Source: Bacteroides sp. OF04-15BH
Lineage (GTDB): Bacteria; Bacteroidota; Bacteroidia; Bacteroidales; Bacteroidaceae
DNA length: 64,000 bases
Direction: 5' to 3'
NCBI RefSeq assembly: GCF_003477995.1
Contig: NZ_QUEM01000009.1
Span: 51,415 to 115,414, forward strand
Positions 25,149 through 33,592 of the stretch are shown in pieces. Position numbers and translations under genes: made by a program. Under the pieces are notes generated by a model, which ran no database searches, had not been told where the DNA came from, and saw only the letters and a program-made list of their open reading frames with translations. Within the stretch, counting starts at the first letter, position 1. Each line of letters opens with the position of its first letter.

Positions 25149-26381
25149 TTATCCAAAGAAGAAGTAGGCCACGGCAATGGCGCTCAGTATTCCGGCGGCA
25201 TCGGCCAGCAGACCGCAGGTCACGGCATGGCGGGTCTTGCGGATGCCCACACTGCCGAAGTATACGGCCAGAATGTAGAAAGTGGTGTCGGTAGAGCCTT
25301 GGAAAATACAGCTCAGACGGCCCACAAACGAATCGGCACCGTAGGTCTGCATGGCATCCACCATCATGCCGCGCGCTCCGCTTCCGCTCAGCGGTTTCAT
25401 CAGAGCAGTGGGCAGGGCACCCACAATGCGGTCGTCGGCACCGCAACAACGTAATAAGGCGGCAACACCGTCTGTCAGAAGATCCATGGCTCCAGAGGCG
25501 CGGAACACGCCTACGGCCACCAGAATGGCAATCAGATAGGGGATGATGCGTACTGCGGTGGAAAAACCGTCTTTGGCTCCCTCGATAAATGCGTCGTACA
25601 CATTTGTCTTGGCCCGCATTCCGGCAACAATAAAGGCCATGATGATGGAAAACAGCGAAACATTGGCCACTGTGGTGCTCACGGCATTCATCTGTTCGCG
25701 GTCCATACTGCTAAAGCCCCAAATGAGCAGTCCCACCAATAGGAGTGATCCGCCCAGGGCAGTAAGGATGGTCTTGTTCCATAGCGAGATTTTCTGATAA
25801 AGGGCCGTGGCGATAATTCCGACGAGGGTAGACATGAAAGTGGCCAGCAGGATGGGAATGAAAATATCCGTAGGCTGCGCCGCTCCCATCTGGGCGCGAT
25901 ACACCAGAATGCTCACCGGGATAAGTGTCAGTCCCGAAGTGTTGAGCACCAGGAACATGATCATGGAATTCGATGCCGTATCTTTTTTCGGATTCAGTTC
26001 CTGCAGTCCTTCCATGGCCTTCAGGCCGAGTGGAGTCGCTGCATTGTCCAGTCCCAGCATATTGGCTGCCAGATTCATAAAGATGTTGCCGATGACCGGA
26101 TGGTTTTTGGGCAGATCGGGAAAAAGCTTGATGAAGAGCGGGGAGAGCCATCGGGCCAGTGCATTGACCAGACCTCCTTTTTCACCGATTTTCATGATTC
26201 CCATCCAAAGGGAAAGAACACCGGTCAGACCGAGTGAAATCTCGAATGCTGTTTTTGAACTGGAGAAAGTGGCATCCATAATGGCCGGGAATATTTCCAG
26301 GTTGCCGAAAGCAATCAGCTTGACCAATGCCGTAAGGAAAGCGATGCCGAAAAAGGCAATCCATATGTAATTAAGCACCAT
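25149..26381 (-). CDS. Nucleoside-recognition (Gate) membrane protein, SpmA-SpmB fusion
   Basis: 410 residues, two homologous halves with several membrane segments. The N-half carries NIFMNLAANMLGLDNAATPLG, typical of spore maturation protein A; the C-half has SGARGMMVDAMQTYG and STDTTFYILAVYFGSVG, typical of SpmB. Despite the name the family occurs widely in non-spore-formers and may export a nucleoside-like or other small solute. An upstream in-frame start at 26414 is rejected since the TAACTTTG box at 26412-26419 overlaps it. Confidence 0.87.
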   Translation of the reverse strand: MVLNYIWIAFFGIAFLTALVKLIAFGNLEIFPAIMDATFSSSKTAFEISLGLTGVLSLWMGIMKIGEKGGLVNALARWLSPLFIKLFPDLPKNHPVIGNIFMNLAANMLGLDNAATPLGLKAMEGLQELNPKKDTASNSMIMFLVLNTSGLTLIPVSILVYRAQMGAAQPTDIFIPILLATFMSTLVGIIATALYQKISLWNKTILTALGGSLLLVGLLIWGFSSMDREQMNAVSTTVANVSLFSIIMAFIVAGMRAKTNVYDAFIEGAKDGFSTAVRIIPYLIAILVAVGVFRASGAMDLLTDGVAALLRCCGADDRIVGALPTALMKPLSGSGARGMMVDAMQTYGADSFVGRLSCIFQGSTDTTFYILAVYFGSVGIRKTRHAVTCGLLADAAGILSAIAVAYFFFG

Positions 26382-26411
26382 AATTTGGAATATCGTATGA
26401 ATATCAGGGGG

Positions 26412-26419
26412 CAAAGTTA
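26412..26419 (-). promoter_or_regulatory. -7 box TAACTTTG for the SpmAB/flippase/DUF389/DPP7 run
   Basis: Exact TAnnTTTG on the minus strand, 31 nt upstream of the ATG at 26381, and about 70 bp from the divergent ruvB box. Confidence 0.65.
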
Positions 26420-26491
26420 CATTTTTTTCTGTTAATATCAGGCGCTTTTGTGATAAACGCTGTCTTTTTTGCTGAGAACTGTTTATTGTTG

Positions 26492-26499
26492 TATCTTTG
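26492..26499 (+). promoter_or_regulatory. ruvB: -7 box TATCTTTG for ruvB
   Basis: Exact TAnnTTTG with TTTG at 26468-26471 (20-bp spacer): a consensus promoter. Only 7 nt separate it from the ruvB ATG, so the mRNA is probably leaderless or nearly so. Confidence 0.8.
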
Positions 26500-26506
26500 C
26501 GATGAA

Positions 26507-27538
26507 ATGGAAGAAGATTTTGATATAAGACAACAGCAACGGAATACCGGTGAACGGGATTTCGAAAACGCCTTGCGCCCGCTTCGCTTTGAAGACTTTA
26601 GCGGACAGTTCAAGGTGGTGGATAACTTGCGCATTTTTGTCGAGGCAGCCAAGTATCGGGGCGAGCCTTTAGACCATACTTTGCTCCACGGTCCTCCGGG
26701 ATTGGGCAAAACAACTCTGAGTAATATCATCGCCAATGAATTGGGGGTTGGCTTTAAAATCACCTCCGGTCCGGTGTTGGACAAGCCCGGTGATCTGGCC
26801 GGACTGCTCACGTCGCTGGAACCGAATGATGTGCTTTTCATTGATGAGATTCATCGTCTGAGCCCTGTCGTGGAAGAGTATTTGTATTCGGCTATGGAGG
26901 ACTATCGGATTGATATTATGATTGACAAGGGCCCTTCGGCACGGAGTATTCAGATTGATCTGAATCCCTTTACGCTGATCGGTGCCACAACCCGAAGCGG
27001 CTTGCTGACGGCACCGTTGCGTGCCCGTTTCGGTATCAATCTGCATTTGGAATATTACGATACCGAAGTGCTGGCACGCATTGTAGAGCGCTCTTCGGGC
27101 ATCCTCAATGTACCGATTTCCTGGGAGGCTGCCGGCGAGATTGCTTCGCGCAGTCGCGGCACTCCGCGTATTGCCAATGCCCTGTTGCGCCGTGTGCGCG
27201 ACTTTGCGCAGGTGAAGGGAACCGGAAGCATTGATGTGGAGATAGCCCGTTATGCACTTGAGGCTCTGAATATCGATCAGTTCGGACTGGATGAGATCGA
27301 CAACAAGATTCTGCTCACGATTATCGACAAGTTCAAGGGCGGTCCCGTGGGAATTTCTACCATTGCCACCGCCATTGGCGAAGATGCCGGTACGGTGGAA
27401 GAGGTTTATGAGCCGTTCCTTATTAAGGAAGGCTTTATCAAGCGCACTCCGCGCGGACGTGAAGTGACCGAACTGGCTTATCGTCATCTGGGAGTGAACC
27501 GTTACGAGAGCGGCAGTTTGGGAAGTTTGTTTGATTAA
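26507..27538 (+). CDS. ruvB: Holliday junction DNA helicase RuvB
   Basis: 343 residues. AAA+ motor that drives branch migration with RuvA during recombinational repair. Visible: Walker [10 protein letters not shown], Walker B FIDEIHRL, sensor 1 GATTRSG, arginine finger RARFG, and the C-terminal winged-helix part ending [17 protein letters not shown]. The ATG at 26507 (MEEDFDIRQ) is chosen because the promoter box lies immediately before it; the 19-codon upstream extension would not be transcribed. ybeY follows after 14 nt. Confidence 0.97.
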   Translation: MEEDFDIRQQQRNTGERDFENALRPLRFEDFSGQFKVVDNLRIFVEAAKYRGEPLDHTLLHGPPGLGKTTLSNIIANELGVGFKITSGPVLDKPGDLAGLLTSLEPNDVLFIDEIHRLSPVVEEYLYSAMEDYRIDIMIDKGPSARSIQIDLNPFTLIGATTRSGLLTAPLRARFGINLHLEYYDTEVLARIVERSSGILNVPISWEAAGEIASRSRGTPRIANALLRRVRDFAQVKGTGSIDVEIARYALEALNIDQFGLDEIDNKILLTIIDKFKGGPVGISTIATAIGEDAGTVEEVYEPFLIKEGFIKRTPRGREVTELAYRHLGVNRYESGSLGSLFD

Positions 27539-27552
27539 ACGGATTAAAGAAT

Positions 27553-27981
27553 ATGATTACTTATCATGCAGAGGGAGTGCGCATGCCCGATATAAAAAAG
27601 CGCGAAAACACGGAGTGGGTAAAGGCCGTGGCCGCCACTTACGGCAAGAGAGTGGGAGAGATTGCCTACATTTTTGTGGATGATGAGAAGATTCTGGAGG
27701 TGAACCGTCAGTATTTGCAGCACGATTACTACACAGACATCATTACATTTGACTATTGCGAGGGAGATCGCATTTCAGGAGATCTGTTTATCAGTCTGGA
27801 TACCGTGCGGAGTAATGCCGAACTGGTTGGAGCCACTTATGAAAACGAACTGTACCGTGTAATCATTCATGGCATTCTGCATCTTTGCGGCATCAACGAC
27901 AAAGGACCGGGTGAACGCGAGATTATGGAGGCTGCCGAGGACAAAGCTTTGGCTTTGCGTCAGGAAATGCATCACGAATAA
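27553..27981 (+). CDS. ybeY: Endoribonuclease YbeY
   Basis: 142 residues. Zinc-dependent single-strand endoribonuclease for 16S rRNA maturation and ribosome quality control. The metal motif is HGILHLCGIND, where the third His of the E. coli type HGxLHLxGxDH is replaced; Bacteroidetes homologues commonly read like this with a Lys/Asn-Asp pair. Transcribed with ruvB, followed by a terminator. Confidence 0.93.
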   Translation: MITYHAEGVRMPDIKKRENTEWVKAVAATYGKRVGEIAYIFVDDEKILEVNRQYLQHDYYTDIITFDYCEGDRISGDLFISLDTVRSNAELVGATYENELYRVIIHGILHLCGINDKGPGEREIMEAAEDKALALRQEMHHE

Positions 27982-27987
27982 AAACGT

Positions 27988-28031
27988 AATCAGCGAAGTG
28001 CAATCTGAATCGCACTTCGCTGATTTTTCTT
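27988..28031 (+). terminator. Intrinsic terminator of ruvB-ybeY
   Basis: 14-bp stem (27988-28001, 28012-28025) followed by TTTTCTTTT. A second, looser dyad (CTTTTATGAAG at 28029-28039 and its complement at 28087-28097) fills the rest of the convergent gap. Confidence 0.88.
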
Positions 28032-28107
28032 TTATGAAGATGAATTGTTTCACGTTTTATGCAATATCCCTTGTCTGAAAAAGTTTCTTCATAAAAGAAC
28101 TTTTATT

Positions 28108-30156
28108 TTATCCATGTTCCAAAGTAGAGCCGAACAGGCGTTTGCCTCCATTGCTGACCTCATCCATCGGAAAACGTGTTCCCGGTGAGGTTCTGTGGGG
28201 AAAGTCTGTCCATGGCTGAATAAAGAAGAGCCAGTCAAGGAAAGTTCCTTCTCCATTTCTGACGCCTCCGTTAGGCAAGAAAATCGGAACCTGCTGATAT
28301 TGTTTGGCCGGTTTTAATGTCAGAGGATACATCACATTGGCAAATCGGCCATACCAGGCCCAGTCATTTCCGCTTGGAAGTGTTACTGCAATATTATTCT
28401 TAAACTGATTAAATATTCTTTTATTGATTGTTCCCATTTGGGCATCCAATATCTGATATTTACCCCCGTCAACTCTTTCCCGTTTTACCAGAATCATGGA
28501 GTGGTCTCCTCCATGCTGCATGACTCCTGCTTCACCACTTCTGTGCGATCCGATAGCAGCATAAGCATTGGTATGTGCCCCGTTATCAACTGCCAGAACA
28601 TATTTGCAATATCCTTTGAATACGGCATTCGGCAAATAAAAAGAGTTGAAACACAGATTTCCTGTAGGGAAATACTTATATTGGTTCGGATGCCCTTTGA
28701 CCATATCTAGTCTTGTTCCTCCTGCAAAGATCAGAATACATTTACCGGGCTCAAGCACGTGGTTATTTGTATAGCGCTGATCCTTGGTATTGTTTACGTA
28801 CAAGAGTGCGAACAAGTTTCTTTTTACGCCAGATGTATTGATATTCTCCCCGCTGACAGTCCATATAGGGTCGTATTCTGTTGCCAGGTGCAAACTTTGT
28901 ACCAACGCGTTATCGATTGAACCTTCGACATGTGCGTTATAACGATTTTGCCAGATTGCCACGTTGGGATCGCTGTTTGACGAATTCCAGTCCAATACTC
29001 GGATCAGTCCGTACTGCCACAGATCGATGGTTCTGTTGGTTGGATTGAATATCTCTACATACGAGTAATTCCAGCCTCCGGGATTTAGATGGCCAACTTC
29101 CGTAATCATCAAGTCAGATTCCGGCAACTTGATTCTCATTCTGTAGTTTCTGGAGTTTTCATAGCCGTTTGCCAGTGTTTTCTCTGACGCATATTCCGTG
29201 CTGTCTGCTCCGTCGGCCAGAGAAATCTTATAGAAGATATTAAACTCAGGCTTCACACTCTTCTTCATCAGTGGGATGCACCAAAGATAAGCCTTGACAT
29301 CCTTTTTGTCTTTAGTCATTACGGGAGTCTTGAAACTCAATGTGCTTCTGCCTTCTCCCAAAGTTTTGGGCTTGATGTCGGGAATCCCCATTGTAGAATT
29401 TTCCTCACCGAAATTCAGAATGACGTTTCCTGCAACAACGTTGCTGTTGCTTAGTTTTATTTGTGTAAATGCCACATCGGTGTAGAAAGGGTCTGTCAGT
29501 GTTGCGGTGATTACAGTTCCCAGAGGGGCAAAATCCAGACGGAGCACCTTGCGGCCCTCGCTGTCGGTGGTTACATCCTGATACTTGCTATAGAGCGGAA
29601 CTTCCATTTGTTCCAGTTCATTGTCAGAGACTCCACCGTTAGGGTTTAAATAGTCCAGAGTGTTGAACTCAATATTCTTGTATCTTCCGCTTTGCACTTT
29701 GTTCCGGTTGTCGATAAGGGCACATACTTCCCAAGAGCCGTCCTTGAAGAATCCCTTTTTCAGTTGCAGACTCGCGCTATGGCAAACTAATTTATAGACT
29801 CCATTGTCGAGTTCGATGCGTGCGTCGGTGATGGTCTTGTAGGTAATCTCGCGAGTCGTTTTATTGCGCAGGGCGATATGTACTGAGACTGCTCCCAGCA
29901 TTTTGGAATAGTCTATCTGCAATACACCATTATCTTCTTTTAAGGCCCGTGTTGATGCCTCTGGTGTTGCTGACGCATTGGGTAACGTTGTTTCTATACC
30001 GATGCGTATGATTTCTCCGGTATATTGTGAGAAATCCTCAACAGAAGATTCAAGTGCCGGTTCGTTCCAGACTTCGTTCTCATCCTCACAGGCCGTGGCA
30101 AGAGCCAGCAGTGCCAGTAGGGGGAACATGTATTTATAAGAGGTAATCCATTTCAT
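28108..30156 (-). CDS. Fimbrial operon lipoprotein with lamin-tail domain (putative tip component)
   Basis: 682 residues. Lipoprotein signal with Cys23 (LALATAC) followed by EDENE. The N-terminal third resembles fimbrillin-type domains; from about residue 350 the pattern LMITEVGHLNPGG, SYVEIFNPTNRTIDLWQYGLI fits a lamin-tail/intermediate-filament-tail domain. The C-terminal ~200 residues look like an adhesin-type beta-rich domain that I do not recognise. Last gene of the fimbrial operon, where tip or accessory pilins usually lie. An Arg after ...PEAST (Arg70, TRA) could be a processing site as in type V pilins (inference). Confidence 0.65.
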   Translation of the reverse strand: MKWITSYKYMFPLLALLALATACEDENEVWNEPALESSVEDFSQYTGEIIRIGIETTLPNASATPEASTRALKEDNGVLQIDYSKMLGAVSVHIALRNKTTREITYKTITDARIELDNGVYKLVCHSASLQLKKGFFKDGSWEVCALIDNRNKVQSGRYKNIEFNTLDYLNPNGGVSDNELEQMEVPLYSKYQDVTTDSEGRKVLRLDFAPLGTVITATLTDPFYTDVAFTQIKLSNSNVVAGNVILNFGEENSTMGIPDIKPKTLGEGRSTLSFKTPVMTKDKKDVKAYLWCIPLMKKSVKPEFNIFYKISLADGADSTEYASEKTLANGYENSRNYRMRIKLPESDLMITEVGHLNPGGWNYSYVEIFNPTNRTIDLWQYGLIRVLDWNSSNSDPNVAIWQNRYNAHVEGSIDNALVQSLHLATEYDPIWTVSGENINTSGVKRNLFALLYVNNTKDQRYTNNHVLEPGKCILIFAGGTRLDMVKGHPNQYKYFPTGNLCFNSFYLPNAVFKGYCKYVLAVDNGAHTNAYAAIGSHRSGEAGVMQHGGDHSMILVKRERVDGGKYQILDAQMGTINKRIFNQFKNNIAVTLPSGNDWAWYGRFANVMYPLTLKPAKQYQQVPIFLPNGGVRNGEGTFLDWLFFIQPWTDFPHRTSPGTRFPMDEVSNGGKRLFGSTLEHG

Positions 30157-30188
30157 GATCTAATTGTTTTTGTGTTATCAGGAGGTGG

Positions 30189-31286
30189 TTATATCTCACC
30201 ACCATCCGTAAAGTTTCCCAGATTGGTTTCGATGATAATTTTATCGTCCATTGAAATTTTATAGGTAACGGTTTTTCCCATGGGCCATGTCTTTCCGCCG
30301 ATGCTGCTTGTTAGTGTGGTTTGTCCGCTCTGATCCTCAAAGACTATTTCAATTTGAGCATTCGCAGGCAAGGTTTGCGGTAGCATCATGAAGGTTTGCG
30401 AGGAGGTGGTTATTTCTTCGTTATTTGTTCCCGTAATATTTTTGTTCAGGAGTTGTTCGAAGGAGCCGGTCGCATTGGTTAGGGTCCATTGTTCTGTTCC
30501 CATATTATAAGTACCTTCGGTATATACGTTTTTCAGGCTGACTTTTACAAGTTTTCCGGCAGAGACATTTTCACCACAGGCGAACCGTATGGCTGTAAGC
30601 GGATGTTTAAATGCCAGAGGCACTGCCGCTGCACTGTTTCCAGAGTATTCATCGGTTGAGGCTACCAGAAGATCTTTCTGGTCGTTTACGCTGGCGGGAA
30701 TGAGGGCATGTATTGTCGGTGAACCGGGTGTGCCGGCACCCGACAGTGTGTAGGCTGCGTCTCTTTGGGGAGCATAAGCAAAAAATTTCAGTTTATAAGA
30801 AGCCCCCGGCCAGTAGTACATGGATGGGAGTGCATATGCATTGCCCGTTTTTTGAACCGTGGCATCATATATATAGTTTGGGGTTTTGTTTTCATTCCAT
30901 TGATCCGTATAGCAAAATGCCGATACACCGAATGAGGCATACATATTACTGGCTGTAACAGGAGTATTTCTTGTTTGAGCCTTGTCATTTTGCAAAGAGA
31001 ACGGATTTGCATTGTTCCTGTCGCTGTAGATGGTATGTAAGTACAAGGCTTTCTGCCCTTCCTTATATAAGATGCTGACATGATTGTTGTTTGTGGTCTG
31101 CGATGTTGCAGATCGACCGGACTGTAACCAGGATTCTTGGATGCTTGGGATAAACAAAATCCCTTTCGAAGATTCCAATTTATCTGTGTTATCCTCCGAA
31201 CAGGAAAGCAGGATGCCACAGAACAGGCTACAGATTATTCCGGAAAGGTAAAGACTTTTAGTGTTGGAAAGGGAAATCTTTTTCAT
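30189..31286 (-). CDS. Fimbrillin family lipoprotein (minor/accessory pilin)
   Basis: 365 residues, lipoprotein Cys29 (LLSC). It carries the fimbrillin-family core shared with the next gene: YYWPGASYKLKFFAYAP, DQKDLLVAS, FKHPLTAIRFAC and a late FMMLPQTLP segment. Type V-like pilins are exported as lipoproteins and polymerise after proteolytic trimming. It is separated from the major fimbrillin gene by a hairpin that should lower its expression, suiting a minor subunit. Confidence 0.8.
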   Translation of the reverse strand: MKKISLSNTKSLYLSGIICSLFCGILLSCSEDNTDKLESSKGILFIPSIQESWLQSGRSATSQTTNNNHVSILYKEGQKALYLHTIYSDRNNANPFSLQNDKAQTRNTPVTASNMYASFGVSAFCYTDQWNENKTPNYIYDATVQKTGNAYALPSMYYWPGASYKLKFFAYAPQRDAAYTLSGAGTPGSPTIHALIPASVNDQKDLLVASTDEYSGNSAAAVPLAFKHPLTAIRFACGENVSAGKLVKVSLKNVYTEGTYNMGTEQWTLTNATGSFEQLLNKNITGTNNEEITTSSQTFMMLPQTLPANAQIEIVFEDQSGQTTLTSSIGGKTWPMGKTVTYKISMDDKIIIETNLGNFTDGGEI

Positions 31287-31313
31287 CTGTTTTTGGGTTT
31301 TGTATTAAAAAGT

Positions 31314-31344
31314 AGAATCGGGGTGAGCAATACACCCCGATTCT
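31314..31344 (-). terminator. Intra-operon terminator after the major fimbrillin gene
   Basis: Perfect 12-bp stem (31314-31325, 31333-31344), 7-nt loop; on the minus strand followed by ACTTTTTAAT. The 163-nt gap holds also an imperfect dyad around 31358-31420. Confidence 0.8.
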
Positions 31345-31449
31345 GTTTCTTGGGAAAAGGTCAGGGACACATGAAGAAACTTTAACATAAACAATCGTAT
31401 TTAAGAACGCGTCCCTGCCTTTTGCAGTTATTAATGGATGGTTGTTGAA

Positions 31450-32613
31450 TTAGTTCATGATAATATTTTCAGAAGCATCTGTCCATTCGTCAACTGTAAC
31501 TGTGAACTTGATCGGACCGTTCAGAACCGGATCACCACCGTTTGAACCTGGTTTTGGATTTGTATCAACTTCAGGGTCTGTTGTATCTGGGTTTGGATCA
31601 ATTAGACCAGCTCCGCCTCCATTGGTCGCTGTAGAGCAGAAATCAAGAGTGTAGATATATTTCTTTCCTGGTTCCCAGTTTGTACCGATTGCAACAGAAG
31701 CGTATGCATACATTGTTTGCTCTGGAAGTATTACTGAGGCTCTGGTTGCAGGTGAAGTTTTAGGATACAGTAGAATTTCTTCGCTTCCAGACTTGCTATA
31801 GATTCGGCAAAGCACAGAAATATATGCTCCATCGTTATATCCTTTACCCTTCCATGCTGTCAAAGATTGAGGAATCAGCATAAAGTTCTTTTTTCCAAAC
31901 ATGATAGATTGAGCATTAGAAGTCAGTTCTACAATGTTTTCACCTTTTACTTTATAAGCTTCTCTGGTATCTTTTTCCTGTAAGTTAGACCATTGTGCTT
32001 GAGGTAAGGTATATGCAGAATTTGTTATTTCAGTAGGAAATGTAAAGTCTGCTTTTCTACCAGCATTGACAATACGGACTCCCTTAACTTCAATCTTAAT
32101 ATTAGGATTTGAATTCTTAGCTAAAATTTCAATCTGAGAAAGAGCATGCTTAAAGTTCATTTCTACTCCGTTGGCTTCATTGTTTGTTTTGTTTCCTGTG
32201 TTGTAGGAAATCAGCAAATCCTTTTGATCTGCAATTTCTGTAGCAGGTGCAAATCCGCTAATCGTTTGAGCAGTATGGTTTAAGGTTGCACTACCTGTTC
32301 CGAGGTTAGTAGGAGCATAGGCAAAAAATTTCAAACCGAATTCAGGCCAATAATATGTTGAAGCGGTGTTCCATGCTGAGGCTGATTTTGAAACCAATAA
32401 TTCAGGCATATAAGTTGCACCATTTCCAATACCTGCAACTTTGAACTCTGAAAGATTATCTAAAGTGGTAACATTAGCAGCATTTGCACGTGTTGCCTTG
32501 TCCAGAGAAGTTCTGAAGGAGATGCCTTCTCCCGGGTTTACATCAATAATCTCATTGTTTGAGCAAGATGCCATGGCAGTAATGACTGCCGCAGCGAATA
32601 ATAATTTTTTCAT
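31450..32613 (-). CDS. Fimbrillin family protein (probable major pilin)
   Basis: 387 residues, lipoprotein Cys17 (AMASC). Shows the same core as the gene downstream (YYWPEFGLKFFAYAP, DQKDLLISYN, FKHALSQIEI, FMLIPQSL). Arg42 in KATRANA may be the trimming site known from Arg-specific maturation of type V pilins (inference). The gene is visibly more AT-rich than its neighbours, as often seen for highly expressed surface subunits. The hairpin just downstream supports that it is the main product of the operon. Confidence 0.82.
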   Translation of the reverse strand: MKKLLFAAAVITAMASCSNNEIIDVNPGEGISFRTSLDKATRANAANVTTLDNLSEFKVAGIGNGATYMPELLVSKSASAWNTASTYYWPEFGLKFFAYAPTNLGTGSATLNHTAQTISGFAPATEIADQKDLLISYNTGNKTNNEANGVEMNFKHALSQIEILAKNSNPNIKIEVKGVRIVNAGRKADFTFPTEITNSAYTLPQAQWSNLQEKDTREAYKVKGENIVELTSNAQSIMFGKKNFMLIPQSLTAWKGKGYNDGAYISVLCRIYSKSGSEEILLYPKTSPATRASVILPEQTMYAYASVAIGTNWEPGKKYIYTLDFCSTATNGGGAGLIDPNPDTTDPEVDTNPKPGSNGGDPVLNGPIKFTVTVDEWTDASENIIMN

Positions 32614-32656
32614 AAAACAAAATTTAGTTTAAAATAAAACAATATAATCATCTAAT

Positions 32657-33592
32657 CTACATTGAAATGTCTATAGGTACGGTTTCTTCCCATTCGTCAA
32701 CCGTGGGTTGGAATCCACCTTCACCCGGAATAGGCTGGGGCAGAGGAAGTCTGTCCAATATGATATGGACATTATAGGGGTCGGGAGCATTGTCCACCTG
32801 ATCGGTAACATCAAACGTGTAGTATCTTTTATTACCGTCAGACATGATCGCATAGACAACCAGTTTGTGGGGTTGGGGATTGCTTGCATGTTGGCCGAAG
32901 GTATAGAAGTCACCCTTCAGAGTCGTGCTTCCGGTTGTTTTCAGTTCAAAAGGCATGGTGACCAGTTCGGTGGTCAGATGATTCTCTCCCAAATGAAATC
33001 CTCCGGCAAGTGAAGAGAGCGATCCGCTTATTCCATCCATAGAGATATGTCTTAGATTGGTTGCGTTTCTGATTTCCACATCATAGTGGCATATTGCCTT
33101 TTTCGGATAGAGTACAATCTGCTGTTTTTCTACATCGGATTTTATGATAATATCCGCATTTCGGTCGCTGTAAAGCATTTCCGGTTGCAGGGCGATGCGT
33201 TCTTTTTCCGTGCCTTCGGCCCGTGGAGCCAGAGAACCTCCGAGAGCCAGAATTCCCTTGAGGGCATAGGCTTCGAATGTTTCCATGCTTTCGATATTGC
33301 GGAATCCGATGGTTTCCGTATCGGAATTGTAGCAGAGAGCTTTGTATTCTCCAGGTTGTACTTTGATGATTCCTCCTGTTTTGTTGGGAAACTCATAAAG
33401 CAAGGGTTCTCCTCCTTCCTTCGGAAACAGATACAGTCGCATGGATTCCGGATGGGCCTCGGGAGAGTTTTTCCAGTCAAAGACCACTTCTACTTCCATG
33501 GCCGGAGAATGATCGAAACACAATTCCTTATGTTCGCAAGAGGCGAGCAGGCACCCGATGAGCAGCATCAAGGCATGATATATCTTTTTCAT
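32657..33592 (-). CDS. DUF5119 fimbrial-operon lipoprotein (anchor-like)
   Basis: 311 residues, lipoprotein Cys19 (LLASCEHKELCFDH), then VEVVFDWKNSPEAHPESMRLYLFP, the opening I associate with DUF5119 proteins of Bacteroidales fimbrial loci. In these loci the second lipoprotein often takes the place of the Mfa2/FimB anchor. The ATG at 33592 overlaps the stop of the DUF3575 gene (ATGA); a longer frame to 33703 would overlap that gene by over 100 nt and lacks a signal peptide. Confidence 0.78.
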   Translation of the reverse strand: MKKIYHALMLLIGCLLASCEHKELCFDHSPAMEVEVVFDWKNSPEAHPESMRLYLFPKEGGEPLLYEFPNKTGGIIKVQPGEYKALCYNSDTETIGFRNIESMETFEAYALKGILALGGSLAPRAEGTEKERIALQPEMLYSDRNADIIIKSDVEKQQIVLYPKKAICHYDVEIRNATNLRHISMDGISGSLSSLAGGFHLGENHLTTELVTMPFELKTTGSTTLKGDFYTFGQHASNPQPHKLVVYAIMSDGNKRYYTFDVTDQVDNAPDPYNVHIILDRLPLPQPIPGEGGFQPTVDEWEETVPIDISM

